From contig JACQPS010000347.1 of NCBI GenBank assembly GCA_016207445.1, positions 1-14,267 on the forward strand: 14,267 bases of DNA, in the 5' to 3' direction. This document shows, piece after piece, positions 13,628-14,267 of the stretch (its first letter is position 1; each line of letters starts with the position of its first letter). The notes below the pieces were generated by a model. The model was not told the DNA's origin and ran no database searches. It saw only the letters and a program-made list of their open reading frames with translations. Source of the stretch: Gemmatimonadota bacterium (GTDB lineage Bacteria; Gemmatimonadota; Gemmatimonadetes; Longimicrobiales; RSA9). A program made the translations under genes and the position numbers.

Positions 13628-14177
13628 GCCATCGGTGAGAGAGGCGAAGTCGCAGATGGAGAAGGCGGTCGAGGCGGTGCGGCGCGAGTTCTCGGGGGTG
13701 CGCACCAGCAAGGCGACGCCCGCCCTGCTGGACACGATCCGGGTCGACGCGTACGGCAGCAAGATGCCCGTCAATCAGGTCGCGACCGTGAGCGCGCCGG
13801 AGCCGCGGCTTCTGGTGGTGCAGCCCTGGGACCAGAGCCTGGTCCCGGTCGTGGAGAAGGCCATCCGGACGGGCGACCTGGGGCTGAATCCGGCGACGGA
13901 GGGCGGCGTGATCCGGGTGCCGATCCCGCCGCTCACGGAGGAGCGGCGGAAGGAGCTCGTGCGCGTCCTGCACAAGCTGGCCGAGGAGGGGCGCGTCGCG
14001 GTCCGGCACGCGCGGCAGGAGGCGAACAAGGACATCAAGCGGAAGAAAGACACGCACGAGATCAGCGAGGATGACGCCGAGCGGGAGCTCAAGGAAGTGC
14101 AGAAGCTGACCGATGACTTCATCAGCAAGATCGATCAGCTCCTGAAGTCGAAAGAGGCCGAGGTGATGGAGGTCTAG
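13626..14177 (+). CDS. frr: Ribosome recycling factor
   Basis: RRF, with EF-G, splits post-termination ribosomes. The 183-residue length matches the family (185 in E. coli). The three-helix-bundle segments are visible: KSQMEKAVEAVRREFSGVRT at the N-terminus, then the small beta domain with YGSKMPVNQVATVSAPEPRLLVVQPWD, the conserved GLNPATEGGVIRVPIPPLTEERRKELV, and long terminal helices RHARQEANKDIKRKK through SKIDQLLKSKEAEVMEV. The ATG has GGGAGG five bases upstream, but both lie in a hairpin that may tune initiation. The uppS start follows after nine bases. Confidence 0.97.
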   Translation: MPSVREAKSQMEKAVEAVRREFSGVRTSKATPALLDTIRVDAYGSKMPVNQVATVSAPEPRLLVVQPWDQSLVPVVEKAIRTGDLGLNPATEGGVIRVPIPPLTEERRKELVRVLHKLAEEGRVAVRHARQEANKDIKRKKDTHEISEDDAERELKEVQKLTDDFISKIDQLLKSKEAEVMEV

Positions 14178-14186
14178 TCGCGCTCG

Positions 14187-14267
14187 ATGTCTGCCAACCT
14201 GCTCCAGAAGATCCGGCTGGATGGCCGTATCCCGACCCATATCGCCATCATCATGGACGGGAACGGG
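14187..14267 (+). CDS. uppS: Isoprenyl transferase (undecaprenyl diphosphate synthase), 5' end only
   Basis: Only the first 27 codons lie in the window. They read MSANLLQKIRLDGRIPTHIA and then IIMDGNG, where the HIAIIMDGNG box is the signature of cis-prenyltransferases; its Asp binds magnesium at the diphosphate site. The enzyme makes the C55 lipid carrier for peptidoglycan from farnesyl diphosphate and isopentenyl diphosphate. The position right after frr matches the conserved frr-uppS-cdsA order. No clear ribosome-binding site is seen within ten bases; GGAGG inside the end of frr lies about 14 bases away, so coupling with frr is likely. Confidence 0.9.
   Translation, partial: MSANLLQKIRLDGRIPTHIAIIMDGNG

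Noticed and set aside
1..14267. tRNA, rRNA, CRISPR array, transposase, integrase, phage or toxin-antitoxin genes
   Set aside because: No cloverleaf, direct-repeat array, DDE/tyrosine-recombinase motif or small toxin-antitoxin pair was recognised on either strand.

Overview
The window is a high-GC (roughly 70% by eye) bacterial chromosome segment in which every supported gene reads left to right on the + strand. The gene order rplM-rpsI-rpsB-tsf-pyrH-frr-uppS, a short primary-type sigma factor with no region 1.1, a 196-residue EF-Ts and the codon bias suggest a deep-branching high-GC Gram-negative bacterium. My best guess is Gemmatimonadota. That is an inference from general family knowledge and was not tested.

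Region 1 (1-4707) is accessory and metabolic. It holds the tail of an SRPBCC (START/polyketide-cyclase fold) protein, a DUF488 protein, a lipoprotein of the alkaline-phosphatase superfamily with a complete-looking metal site, and a tight three-gene run with 4-base overlaps: larE (sulfur insertion for the nickel-pincer cofactor), thpR (RNA 2',3'-cyclic phosphodiesterase) and an unrecognised membrane-anchored protein. The LarE is about 90 residues longer than usual, and the extra part looks like a decayed second copy of its own C-terminal module.

Region 2 (4720-8945) holds a sigma-54-type response regulator with no kinase beside it and an NAD(P)-dependent aldehyde dehydrogenase. These are followed by a non-coding dispersed repeat of the 'GTCATCCCGAGCG' palindromic type, a small protein carrying an amphipathic helix that resembles microcompartment encapsulation peptides, and signal peptidase I.

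Region 3 (9094-14267) is the information-processing core: an RpoD/SigA-type sigma factor closed by a strong terminator, then a consensus-like promoter driving rplM-rpsI, then rpsB, a terminator, tsf, pyrH, frr and the start of uppS. The spacers carry much secondary structure: a 12-bp palindrome in the rplM leader, a 14-bp palindrome ahead of rpsB, a branched terminator between rpsB and tsf, a long heptamer-built stem-loop between tsf and pyrH, and an 8-bp hairpin that puts the frr Shine-Dalgarno sequence in its loop and the start codon in its stem.

I see no convincing new multi-gene system (no defence, CRISPR, phage or transposase genes and no RNA genes). The items most worth a second look are the LarE internal duplication, the frr initiation hairpin, the tsf-pyrH stem-loop and the encapsulation-peptide-like small protein.
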